Below are positions 53,764 through 63,398 of a DNA stretch of 64,000 nucleotides, piece by piece. Origin of the DNA: Cylindrotheca closterium (lineage: Eukaryota > Bacillariophyta > Bacillariophyceae > Bacillariales > Bacillariaceae). Both the position numbers and the translations under genes were made by a program. How positions within the stretch are numbered: the stretch's first letter is position 1; each line of letters begins with the position of its first letter. The DNA lies in NCBI GenBank assembly GCA_933822405.4, contig CAKOGP040002169.1, positions 148,119-212,118 on the forward strand, in the 5' to 3' direction. The notes under the pieces were generated by a model. That model did no database searches. It saw nothing but the letters and a program-made list of their open reading frames with translations, and was not told the origin of the DNA.

Positions 53764-55179
53764 ATGTTCCAGCAAGCCATGAAATCACTTCGTAGGACGA
53801 TGATCAAAGGAGTCCTCGCAGTCGGAGCGATAGAAGTCACGACCCACTTGCCTACCGAGGGAAGATCCGCCGAGGTGTATCATTTTGTCTGCGACGAAAT
53901 GGCCATGCCAGTGATACGGAGATTCATCAATCCTGAAGATGCTCATCACTTGGCCTTGGCTGTTGCCCAGTCAGGTTTGGCTCCAACTTATCGGCCAACA
54001 GCACAAGAACAAAAAATTGATTGGTCGATGCCTAATTTGTGGATAGAAGACGATAAATCAACAAAGGATTCAAAGTCGATGGCTCCTCCAAATTGTATAG
54101 GATTGGCAGCTGGATTCGACAAGGATGCTGCTGCAATTCGACCCCTGTTTGATATGGGGTTTGGATTCTTGGAAATTGGATCAGTGTGCCTAAAGTCACA
54201 GCCAGGAAATCCAAAACCGCGAATGTTCCGACTTGTTCCAGATGAAGGGGTTATCAATCGATATGGATTCAATTCGCAAGGTGCTGATGCTGTGGAAGCG
54301 AACCTTCAGGCATACCGCAGTGGCGGTGTTGATAAGACGAAGGAGGACTCCACGTCAAACGAAAAATCCTCCTTGTGGTCTGTCGTTTCCAAGTTTTTGC
54401 AAAATAATGGCCTGGATAAGTTTCTACCTAGGTCATCCGACGAACAAGCCGTCCAAGGATTGTTAGGTATCAACTTGGGAAAGAACAAGAACTCAACTAC
54501 GCCGACGGAAGACTACCGAACGTTGATTCAGCAACTGGGACCGTACGCTGACTATCTAGTAATCAATGTCTCATGTCCCAATGTCGATATGAAGAACTTG
54601 GGAAAGAGCACTTCTGCTATGGAAGAACTGTTATTGGCGTGCCAAGATGAACGGAATAAAGTACTTCAAAACCAAAAGGGGAGTAAGAAGAAGATTCCGT
54701 TGCTAGTGAAACTTTCTCCCGATTTGACTGACGGCGAACTGAAGGATATTTGCATTTGCCTCATGAAGATTAAGATTGATGGAATCATCATGAGCAATAC
54801 TACTTCCACACGGCCCAATGGTTTGCTCTCCTCGTCCTCCATTGTGGCCGAACGAGGCGGTTTGTCTGGGAAACCACTGAAGGAACGATCGACCGAGTGC
54901 ATTCGTAAGGTCTACCAATGGACTGATGGAAGCATCCCTATCATTGGTGTTGGCGGGATCTTTACCGGTAGCGATGTCTATGAAAAACTAAAGGCGGGCG
55001 CAAGTATGGTGCAAATCTATTCGGGTATGGTCTATCGTGGACCTGGGATGGTTTCGAAACTACGCCACGAGCTGTCGGAACGGATGCTGCAAGATGGATA
55101 CCGACGATTGGATGATGTGATTGGCTTGGATCACGAAGATCTTTATTGGAAACGGAAGAATTACAAGCTAAACGCCTAA
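53764..55179 (+). CDS. DHODH: Dihydroorotate dehydrogenase, class 2 (mitochondrial type)
   Basis: 471 residues. Oxidises dihydroorotate to orotate in pyrimidine synthesis; class 2 enzymes pass electrons to quinone at the inner mitochondrial membrane. Class 2 features are clear: an N-terminal helical extension, GLAAGFDKDAAAI at ~113-125, MGFGFLEIGSV, the GNPKPRMFRL motif and NRYGFNSQG, plus C-terminal IIGVGGIFTGSDVYEKLKAGAS (FMN phosphate site). The catalytic-base position, Ser in class 2 (NVSSPN), is Cys271 here (VINVSCPNVD), as in class 1 enzymes. A ~45-residue insertion (Lys/Asp/Ser-rich, ~187-230) interrupts the barrel. Single exon. Confidence 0.95.
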   Translation: MFQQAMKSLRRTMIKGVLAVGAIEVTTHLPTEGRSAEVYHFVCDEMAMPVIRRFINPEDAHHLALAVAQSGLAPTYRPTAQEQKIDWSMPNLWIEDDKSTKDSKSMAPPNCIGLAAGFDKDAAAIRPLFDMGFGFLEIGSVCLKSQPGNPKPRMFRLVPDEGVINRYGFNSQGADAVEANLQAYRSGGVDKTKEDSTSNEKSSLWSVVSKFLQNNGLDKFLPRSSDEQAVQGLLGINLGKNKNSTTPTEDYRTLIQQLGPYADYLVINVSCPNVDMKNLGKSTSAMEELLLACQDERNKVLQNQKGSKKKIPLLVKLSPDLTDGELKDICICLMKIKIDGIIMSNTTSTRPNGLLSSSSIVAERGGLSGKPLKERSTECIRKVYQWTDGSIPIIGVGGIFTGSDVYEKLKAGASMVQIYSGMVYRGPGMVSKLRHELSERMLQDGYRRLDDVIGLDHEDLYWKRKNYKLNA

Positions 55180-56381
55180 GTTATGAATCGTACTGTATAG
55201 TATCAAACGCTAAGGATTGATCGGCCGCATGGATGATTTTGGTATTGCTTTTGCAACGATTTTTTAAGTTGTAGTGGATGCTGAGGATAGGTTTCACTAT
55301 ACTACTCTGGTTCCAATAGCAAGCCGCTTTTAATAGCATAGCTATGTATAGTTCGACGTCTATTGAATGTGATTGGGGCTTCGTCGCTTTGGTTGGTGCT
55401 TATTTGAATTGGAGTACTTTACATAGTCTCAATATTGGATCGGCAGCACTGCTGAATAATTAGATTCCGTTTTGATTGATCTCATTCATTCATTTGCTTG
55501 CTATTTCATCCATTCTTTAGTTGGCGCGCACGCATGTCATTAGTTTCACGGTCTAAAAAGTCTAACAAGAAATAAATATACAGTATATTATCATACGGTG
55601 TAGTTGGCAAGTAAACAGCTAGCAGATACCTGCGATGTACCCCGAAGATTCTACTCTATGCCTTGCTGTACCGTGTCCTTGGCCAAAGTCCTGGTAGAGA
55701 TTTTCACCCCCTAAACGGCCACTTCTTTAACTTGAGAACGAAATGTTGCTGCCAAATTTTCATAACCTGCACTTTTTCTGATACGACCATACCAACATGA
55801 CAGCACCGCTTCCGGTCCGCTCAGCCATGTTCGGGCCTGGTTAGTACCCCTGGTACTGGTACTGAGTGGGGACTATGGTGGGGGACCACGTTGGAATCCC
55901 AGGTGTTCTATCCTTTTGACTTTTGAATGACATCACAGTCTTTATGTATCCGTTTCTTGTGGGAGGAAGATTCTGCTGTTACCTTTTCCTCTCTAAAATC
56001 CTTTGTTAACATTACTTGATTAGTCTATGTTGCCATTCCATAGCAAAGATAGTTTGAGACAAGCATTTTTTTGGATGTAATGAAGCAAGCATCCTAGTGG
56101 AGGCTTGTGAGCTGTCTCGCCTGCATGGCTGGCGGCAGAAGGGTGACTGAGTTTTGAATTCCACTAGCTTGGAACAAACTTCCACCTTGCCCGTTCCTCC
56201 ACATTTGTTTCAAAAGTTCATTATTCCTGTCCAATAAGACGTCGGTATCTTCGATGAAGCAGATATCGTTGCCAGCAGAGATGACAATTCCACAAAAGCC
56301 AATGACGCGTGCGTTTGACGAAACTGGGTCTAGTCACTTGGACTTCGCCGGAGCACCGTCATTTTGTGAAGTCCATCACCT
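55180..56381. other. Long intergenic region, no gene recognised
   Basis: Holds a GTAC palindrome cluster (gtacccctggtactggtactgag) at about 55844-55866. No ORF with family resemblance. Confidence 0.5.
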
Positions 56382-58259
56382 CTAGTATTCGTCATCAAAG
56401 TCGGAGTCCGAACCTCTGTTCTCGTCAACCTTTCGGCCACTATCCGAATCAGAATCAGAATCATTCTCTTCCTCTGAAGATTCAATCTCCTGGTCAGCCA
56501 TTGCCCAATCCAAGTCACGCTCTCGCGATGTGCTTCTTTTTCGACTGTAAGTGGTTGCTGCTGTTCGATGATGACGGGGTGCAGTGAGTGCTGTTTTGGG
56601 CATTTGCATCAAAACGCGGTTGCGAGTCTGACGATCCTGAGCCACCTCGGTGGTAGGGTCATAGTAATCTTCGTCGCGTTCGTCGGCCCAATCTGAGAAG
56701 GTCGAAGCCATTTCCAGGCCTCCTGAAACGTTGGAATCCTCGTCACTGCTGTCCTGGTAGTATCGGTTTCGAGTAGATTTGGCGGAACGGTGTCCTTTCT
56801 TTCCTTTGTCGTCATCTACATCACCATATTCTGCATCCAAATAGTCCCGGGCGAGATAGCTATTTTGCTGCTTGTTCTCGCGGTACCAAAGACGATTCGA
56901 TCCGTCATTGGCTTTGGACCGAGCAGTGTACAGCTTGTACACCGCACCGCCTCCCACCATGACAACCAGAAAGAAATAGCCCAGCACAGAGTGGCCATCG
57001 TTCAAGTCTTCGTCCTTTCCTTTGATCTTCTCGGCAGTGGGAGTCCTGGCTTTGTTCTGTTTAGCCTTGGCATCTTCGTCAAGCTCAAAGGCTTCCAAGT
57101 TCTCAAATTGATTGACAGCCATTTCTTTTTGTAGCTGCCCCAAGGTCTTTTTGGCCGTCAGTGCGTCATAATTGTCCGATGGCAAAAGGAAGTCTTCTAG
57201 TTTGTTTCCCTTCAGATCTTCGCATCCTTTCTGAGTTTGGAAGAGATCCAATAGGATATCAGTATCCTTTAGTTTTGAATAAATCCCATTGGGATCCTTC
57301 ATGTTACAGCCTTGCCACAAAGTACTCTCGTGAAGAATGTAAAAGCCATGATCGTTGCGCAACTTTTCTTCATAGGCACAGTCACGTTTGCGAAGAAGAG
57401 TCTCCAGTTGGTCCAACTGTGATTCATCAAGACCATCAAATTCCTTGTCAACAGCGTTATTGTGGTAGGTCTTGTTGAATCGATCAGCGACAAATCCACC
57501 GTTGCAGTCGGTCCCTCCCAAAATTTCACAGGCAATAATGTGAGAGGAGTCAGTCCCAAGATCTTGCGCGCCAACCATGTCAATCAACACCACGTTCCAG
57601 CCAGTTTCGTGCCGAATAGTTTGGGCCAATCCCAGCGGGTTCATACCAGTGTCAAGCATTTCCCAGACCTGGTCGTAGTCGTCGCATAGGAATTCTTTGT
57701 AATCAGGCTCTTTGTCCATATGTTTCCAGTAGCTAATCCATTGCTCGACTCGTGGAGTCCTATAATTGAGAATGACCCAAACGTCCTCTTGCTCGGCTCG
57801 CAGGAAATTGACGACTCGTTCCATGGCATCCAAACCGTTTCTGCGTGAAGATGGAGTCTCTCCAATCCTATCAAACTCTTCTGTACCAAGAATAATACCC
57901 TCCCCAGCCCTCCCATAGGCTTCTCGAATAGCCGTCATGAGGAGATCTTGCTGCTTATCATTGTCAGCATGAGTCACTAGGTACTGGAATACCTTGGGTC
58001 GTTCGAAATTGGCATTCTTCATTCCCAAGTCTCCTTGCACTCGCGGCCATGCCCAACCGGCCAGTGCCTTGGACGTCTTGGCATTATTGTATCCAGAGGC
58101 AAAATTGTGATAGAATTGTTCCACGGAGGAAGCACCCGTCTGATGAGGTCCCGCAAACAAAACGACTTGCTTGTTGGCCTTGCCGAATGGAAGGATGACG
58201 AACGTCAAGAGTAATATCGTCAGTGTTGTGACAGAATGGTGATGTGAGGTAGACATCAT
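56382..58259 (-). CDS. Sulfotransferase-like single-pass membrane protein
   Basis: 625 residues. Signal peptide (LTILLLTFVILPFGKA), then a P-loop-like start QVVLFAGPHQTGASSVEQF, where carbohydrate sulfotransferases bind the 5'-phosphosulfate of PAPS. Further sulfotransferase-like pieces are VWVILNYRTPRVEQWISYW (3'-phosphate region), GWNVVLIDM, and several Cys that could form disulfides. A membrane helix near residue 435 (VLGYFFLVVMVGGGAVYKLY) is followed by a ~170-residue acidic/Ser-rich tail (EEENDSDSDSDSG). The assignment to sulfotransferases is by motif layout and not certain. A lumenal enzyme with a cytosolic tail, or a surface receptor-like protein, would both fit. Confidence 0.65.
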   Translation of the reverse strand: MMSTSHHHSVTTLTILLLTFVILPFGKANKQVVLFAGPHQTGASSVEQFYHNFASGYNNAKTSKALAGWAWPRVQGDLGMKNANFERPKVFQYLVTHADNDKQQDLLMTAIREAYGRAGEGIILGTEEFDRIGETPSSRRNGLDAMERVVNFLRAEQEDVWVILNYRTPRVEQWISYWKHMDKEPDYKEFLCDDYDQVWEMLDTGMNPLGLAQTIRHETGWNVVLIDMVGAQDLGTDSSHIIACEILGGTDCNGGFVADRFNKTYHNNAVDKEFDGLDESQLDQLETLLRKRDCAYEEKLRNDHGFYILHESTLWQGCNMKDPNGIYSKLKDTDILLDLFQTQKGCEDLKGNKLEDFLLPSDNYDALTAKKTLGQLQKEMAVNQFENLEAFELDEDAKAKQNKARTPTAEKIKGKDEDLNDGHSVLGYFFLVVMVGGGAVYKLYTARSKANDGSNRLWYRENKQQNSYLARDYLDAEYGDVDDDKGKKGHRSAKSTRNRYYQDSSDEDSNVSGGLEMASTFSDWADERDEDYYDPTTEVAQDRQTRNRVLMQMPKTALTAPRHHRTAATTYSRKRSTSRERDLDWAMADQEIESSEEENDSDSDSDSGRKVDENRGSDSDFDDEY

Positions 58260-58837
58260 TCTTTTCCTTGGGATTTATGTGGAGACAGATTACTGGTCTT
58301 TTTCTTCTTGTTGTTGTTGCCTTTTCCCTGGCGTTCCCTTTTACTCTTGTCGGCTTTTGGCTGTTATATTATGATTATTAGCATGAAGCACAATATTAAT
58401 TTCTATTCGTAGTTTTCTCACTTGCATGTTTGTCATCGTCTGTTCTTGGCACGACTTGATGACCGATGGTCATCGACGACCAGTACGATTAAAGAAAAGT
58501 ACCCCGAATACTACGAGTAGTACATATCAGCCGCCGGCTAAAGTAGGAATGAACAAAGGTAGCTACAGTACTGTACTGATTGAACCCAAGTTGGTTTTGC
58601 CAAACTTACATTGTGATTGTCTCATATATACTATAATTTCAGGGTTTTACATGATCCATATTCCTATTGTCGTGTTTCGTATACAAAAGTGCTGGAGAAG
58701 ATAGAAGGTCCGCTGGTGATTACTAGCTATTAGGTACAACAAGATCAACGTCTCGTTTGGCATTGGATTAGATTGGTAAGATTGTCTATTGTATATTAGT
58801 ATCTACGTCGGAAACCTATCTACCATATAGACTACTG
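58260..58837. other. Intergenic, nothing recognised
   Basis: Pyrimidine-rich near 58290-58320. No gene. Confidence 0.45.
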
Positions 58838-60225
58838 CTAGCGTGTGTTATGTGTGTTATGGATTTGTGCTTCTGTTGCGTCGTTGTCCGCGTTTGCCTC
58901 GTCCAGCATGGAACCAGTGATTGGACAAAACACAACAGAAGTGCTGGGGACTGGAGCAGCATCATTTGCATTGAGTTCGTCAGCAGCATTATTGTTGCTG
59001 ACACCTTGAGAAGGTGGGCTTCCAGATCTTGTTGTTGCAGGAGTCAAAGAGAAAGAAGCCTTTGCGAAACAAAACAGAGCTGTGCTTGGTTGTTGTCCGT
59101 CAGGAGACGGCTTCATCAATCGGCGACCCTTGATTTGAGGAGTGGGACTGTCAAGAGACGAGGCTGGAACTCGCTTGAAAGTATTAGTTCCACTGGTAGT
59201 TTTTGCAAATAGCATCGATGCTTCTGTGGGTACTCCTTGAGTGGGGTGACCCAAACTACTAATGAGATCACTGTTACTAACCGGGGCGGGAAGGAAGGGA
59301 GAACGCCGGCCAGTGCTGTGTTGGTCCGAAGCCGGTTTCTGATCTCCTGCTACTAAAGGAGAGGGTGCATCTGGAACCAATAGCGACGACTGTGTAGTGG
59401 AGGCTGGAATCATAGAAAGAGTCGGAGCTCGACCCAAGTCGTCATTGGATCCAGGGAGCTCGTTTGTTCCGGTGGTGTCTTGGGAATTTTGCGAGTGTGG
59501 TCGAAGCTTTTTCACCACAAATGAGTTCAACCTCTTTTGAGCATCAAGTTCCGTATCACGGACGTTGGATACTTCCTCCAAGAGATTCGCCTCTCTGCTC
59601 TCAAGCTTTTTTGCCTCTACAGCAAGACGTTTGTACTCCTCAAGAGCGTCCCCGGCATTGTTCTTGAAAGGCTGTCCTTGCTCTCCGTCTGGCAAGTTTT
59701 CTCGTTCTTGATTGCTTGGAGTGAATGTAGAGGGTAACATCCGTCCTTGTAGTTCTGAATTGGATGAACTGCCTCATCAGAGCCCGGAGTCTTGCTTGTG
59801 TTGGTTGTGGGAGACGACGGCACCAAGTTTGCGTTGGTGGGATCTTTTTTGCTGTGCTTCATGGCGACCGGTTGCGTGCTGCATTTCTTGGTTGCCTTCG
59901 TAGCTTTCTCTCTTCTTTCTTCTAGCTTTGACCTCAAGCTTGGTGTCTTGCTCTCTTGTTTGACGCGCTGTCGTTTGAAAAGATAGAATAGTCCAAGAAA
60001 AAATGATGGGAAATCAATCAAATTCCACAAGATTGCAAATTTCGAAATCACCATGTCTTCGGAGCACTTCATTCCAGAAGCTTGAACATAGTCGATCAGT
60101 CTTGTCTTTCCATCGTTTTCATCTTTTGTTGAAAACAGATGTTTCACAACTGGTGAACTTGAATTGCTCTTGACTTTCTGAGGAGTCACACGTCCCTTTT
60201 CTCCACCAGAAGAAGAACGTCCCAT
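58838..60225 (-). CDS. Hypothetical locus split between two frames (frameshift or unseen intron)
   Basis: From ATG 60225 (MGRSSSGGEKGRV; the frame's first codon at 60243 is GTG) one frame runs through a hydrophobic stretch (FAILWNLIDFPSFFLGLFYLF) and a basic region to about 59750. A second frame, from about 59780 to 58838, carries a coiled coil (ALEEYKRLAVEAKKLESREANLL) and a long Ser/Thr/Pro-rich tail. The two overlap by ~30 bases of plausible coding sequence, offset by +2. I found no GT-AG pair that joins them in phase. Probably one gene with a real or artefactual frameshift near 59750. No family recognised. Confidence 0.45.
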
Positions 60226-60243
60226 AGTCAACGAATCACTCAC

Positions 60244-60762
60244 TCCTTTGTAGATAAGGCAGTGCTGTTCTTGACGTATTTCTTTTTGTTGCCTTTTGTG
60301 ATTGAATGTTAGAATAAAGCAAAATGTGCTCTATCGTGAGTGCCTTTAGCGCTCAGAACAAACTCTCTGCAATCTAAATTTGTAGTCGACTATACAACAC
60401 TTTCACGACAATAGTTCTCCTGTGTTAGGTATACTTTGAGTGAAATTGTTCCTATTTCATTAATGTTTGGCTTGAATTGATGATTCAAGTTCAACAATTT
60501 TCCCTTGGAAAATCCCTTGTTTACAGAACTCGATTCGACTTCTACGAGAATTCTGTGTTGAATGCAGTACTTTGGGACATCTTGCATTATTCCCTACTGC
60601 ATCGTACACAACATCGATATTTCACTCGTATAGGGTCTTTCCCTTTTTGTGAGGATACAGATTGTCCGGCAGACTTGCGTCCGGCAGACTTGCGTCGAAT
60701 CCCGACATCACGATCAAAGTCCAATCGTACGTGTCGAAAACTTCGTACTTGAATAGTTTCGT
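60244..60762. other. Intergenic, tandem 15-base repeat
   Basis: Two adjacent copies of cggcagacttgcgtc at about 60666-60695. The rest is featureless; it may include an unrecognised end of the transposon at 60763. Confidence 0.5.
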
Positions 60763-61476
60763 TTGGAACGTAAAAACTCATATTTCGTCATATCCCAACA
60801 TGACGTCTCAGTCTCGTCAGCGCGAGCATGGGTTTGGTTCTACATTGAGAAGATCCACTTCTTAAAAGCTGACAAAATAAAATGGCCCAATTTTGGTGAT
60901 GATGTTTGGGTAATTTCTGTTGATGACCAGCATTGCTGGAAACAGGAACCCTGGCATCCAGAGTTCTCACAAGATCCGGAGCAGTTTTCTCATTAAAAAA
61001 AACGCTACGGGCTGGGTATACAAACTTGGTTTGTCACTGTCGGACTCGCTTCTTGTCTGAATGAATGGACCGTTTTGCGCAGGAATGAATGACCAGCAAG
61101 ATTTTACCCAGGAAGGGGGGTTGAGAGATAAACTGAAAGCTTTGGGACAGATAGCAATCACCGACAAATGGTATTCTGGACCTCAGGTGTCAATTATGAT
61201 TCGAAACAAGTCAAGAAATTCAAATCGAGAGCATGTTTGAGGACTGAAAAATTCAATGGCCGGTTGAAAGTATTTGAGTGTCTCAGTGGATTGTTTTGGC
61301 ACAAGGAAAATCGGTTCAAGCACTGCTTTGAAGCTGTTGCCGTTATCTGTCAATACGAGATGGTACATGACAAGCCTTTGTATGATATTCTGATACCGTC
61401 AGTGTTGGATGATAGCAACAATGAAGATCATGTCTATGACAGCTCAGGTGAAGAATCCGATGGTGACTCAACATAA
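60763..61476 (+). pseudogene. Dead DDE-superfamily transposase (IS5/Harbinger-like)
   Basis: Reading across broken frames recovers the typical order of this family in stramenopiles: WFYIEKIHFLKADKIKWP, VISVDDQHCWKQEPWHPEFS (first catalytic Asp region), FSH|KKNATGWVYKLGLSLSDSLLV with a frameshift at the A8 run near 60995, then MNGPFCAGMNDQQDF after a TGA near 61057, AIADK-like AITDKWYSGPQ, and CLRTEKFNGRLKVFECLSGLFWH … FEAVAVICQYEM (last catalytic Glu region). At least one frameshift and one stop make it inactive. Terminal repeats were not identified. Confidence 0.8.
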
Positions 61477-61617
61477 TACAAATACCATTAAATATAAAAC
61501 TCTAGCCAATTCAAGTTATCTGAAGTGATTACTATGGTGACACCTGACACCCTTCTCTTGATTTGGTTCTTACTATATTATCGTGACTGATGCGACTGGT
61601 ATAGAATGGTGTAGAGC
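61477..61617. other. Intergenic, nothing recognised
   Basis: Short spacer. Confidence 0.3.
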
Positions 61618-61860
61618 TCAAGGCTTCTTCGTGTTCTTGGCGGCGTGGAACCTTGCAAATGCTTCCACACCCATACTCTTCTGCGACTGTGTTGGCAGTT
61701 TGCCCCGCTTCACGGCTTGCATTTCACCTCGAACTACGGTCCAAAGCATGAAGTCATTTACAACGTTTGTTGATATACCGCACTTAGCTGTGAATGTAGA
61801 TTCGACCTGGTAATAGGATGGAGGAAGGTTTGATTCCGAATTCGCAGTCAATCCTTTCAT
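61618..61860 (-). CDS. Small hypothetical ORF, doubtful
   Basis: 80 residues from an ATG (MKGLTANSESNLPPSYYQV) to a stop, mildly basic, no recognised domain. A neighbouring minus-strand frame (61864-62076) may be related but cannot be joined. Could be noise from the transposon flank. Confidence 0.25.
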   Translation of the reverse strand: MKGLTANSESNLPPSYYQVESTFTAKCGISTNVVNDFMLWTVVRGEMQAVKRGKLPTQSQKSMGVEAFARFHAAKNTKKP

Positions 61861-62070
61861 ACTCTAGGACTTCCTTGTTTGTCCGTCCCCCAAACAAATC
61901 CACTTCTGAGCCATCCCCTCTGCCGGGTGTTTCAGATTGATCAAGAGTGATGATTGGTTAGTTGAAACGTACGACATACAGCCGGGTTTCATGTTTAGTG
62001 TCGCGGACCTCACTGCTTTCGTACGAGAATTGCTCATCACTGAAACTTGACAGAAGCCATTCTCCTCAAC

Positions 62071-62603
62071 ATGCAACGGACTCCGGCTGGTGAAACTGTT
62101 ATTATTCCCAGGAACTTCAAGCTACTTGAGGAACTCGAAAAGAGTGAAAAAGGTTTGGGTGATATGGCGATATCCTTCGGTCTTGTGGACTCTGGAGATA
62201 CTTTTCTGAGTGATTGGAATGGAGGCATTTTGGGTCCTGCTGGGGTATGTTAATTTTCGTATTGCTATTTCTTGATTTACTGCATTTGATTGGATTTTAG
62301 CTAAGTCTATTTCATTTCTACATCACATCCTTAAAGACCCACCATGATGGCCGCTTCTACCAATTGCACGTTCACTGCTCCGAGCAGTACCCTGCCGTTC
62401 CTCCTCAAGTGAAGTTCGTATCAAAGATCAACATGAACTGCGTAGACTCGAAGACTGGCACAGTCAAGAAGGAAAAGTTACCGGCGATGCGGAATTGGAA
62501 CAGAAACATGGGAATAGAGCAAATCTTGCAATCAATTCGCATGGAAATGTGTTCTGATCAAAATCGGAGATTGAGACAACCGGCTGAGGGATTGACATTT
62601 TGA
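62071..62603 (+). CDS. UEV1: Ubiquitin-conjugating enzyme variant, UEV1/MMS2 type
   Basis: Exons 62071-62244 and 62337-62603 (intron gtatgt…ttaaag, phase 0), 441 bases, 146 residues. UEVs pair with Ubc13 to build Lys63-linked ubiquitin chains in DNA-damage tolerance and lack the active-site Cys. Family core: [107 protein letters not shown]. The conserved HPN/Cys catalytic segment of E2s is absent, as expected. Start ATG 62071, since the upstream frame begins at TTG. Confidence 0.95.
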
Positions 62604-63398
62604 GTCCATGGTCGTCGTCCGTTTCTCCCCAACGCAATCAAAATAATGATGCAATAGGAGTGGGCTCCTGAAATGAAGTGGTTGATGGGCCAAGAGAAGC
62701 TGAAATTTTTTTGTTAGCAGCAATTCTGGAGCTGAATAATCTCTAAATAATGTATCATAGCTCCAGTTTTTCAGCAGCTGCCTGCCCTAGTAGAACTAAA
62801 AAAATGGCAACTCAATCAATCAGCTTTTTATTACAACTACGTTAGGAACGTCCAAAGCTGGAAAAGGTCCTCCATAATGAATTGTTGTAGAATTTTTGTT
62901 TGATGAGAATGGCTTTTGAATGCGAGCTGGTCAGTGGCTAGCAAGCGAAACAATTGTTGAATCAAACTCGGTCATTACTATTATAAAATGGAGGAGTACT
63001 GTAGCTTACAGTACGGATGATTTGAAATCTATGATGTCTCCAAATCCTGTGTAAAGCATGGTACTTCTTGTATGCACCAATAGATTGATCTGCATAGCAG
63101 GAAGTTGTGTTTAGAAGCATTCTCACCAGCAAAACCTGCCATTGTGTGTTTAAATATGTCACACTCACTCATTTGCTCAAAAACTCCAGTCCAATAGGGA
63201 TATTGTCAGCCAGTATTTGGAGTATATTTGTGGCTCTCCCAGAGAAGGATATTGGGAACAGTAGTCAAACTAATGTAGGAGCTCTGACTAGAGCTTTGTC
63301 ACTTGACACATAACATCTTTTCCAAGAGATGCCAAAAGTGTAGTTGGGAAGAGGCAACTTTGAGGCAACTGGCAATTTGTGATTGTTTTGGCAATGAT
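62604..63398. other. Intergenic, nothing recognised
   Basis: AT-rich, short frames only. Confidence 0.45.
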
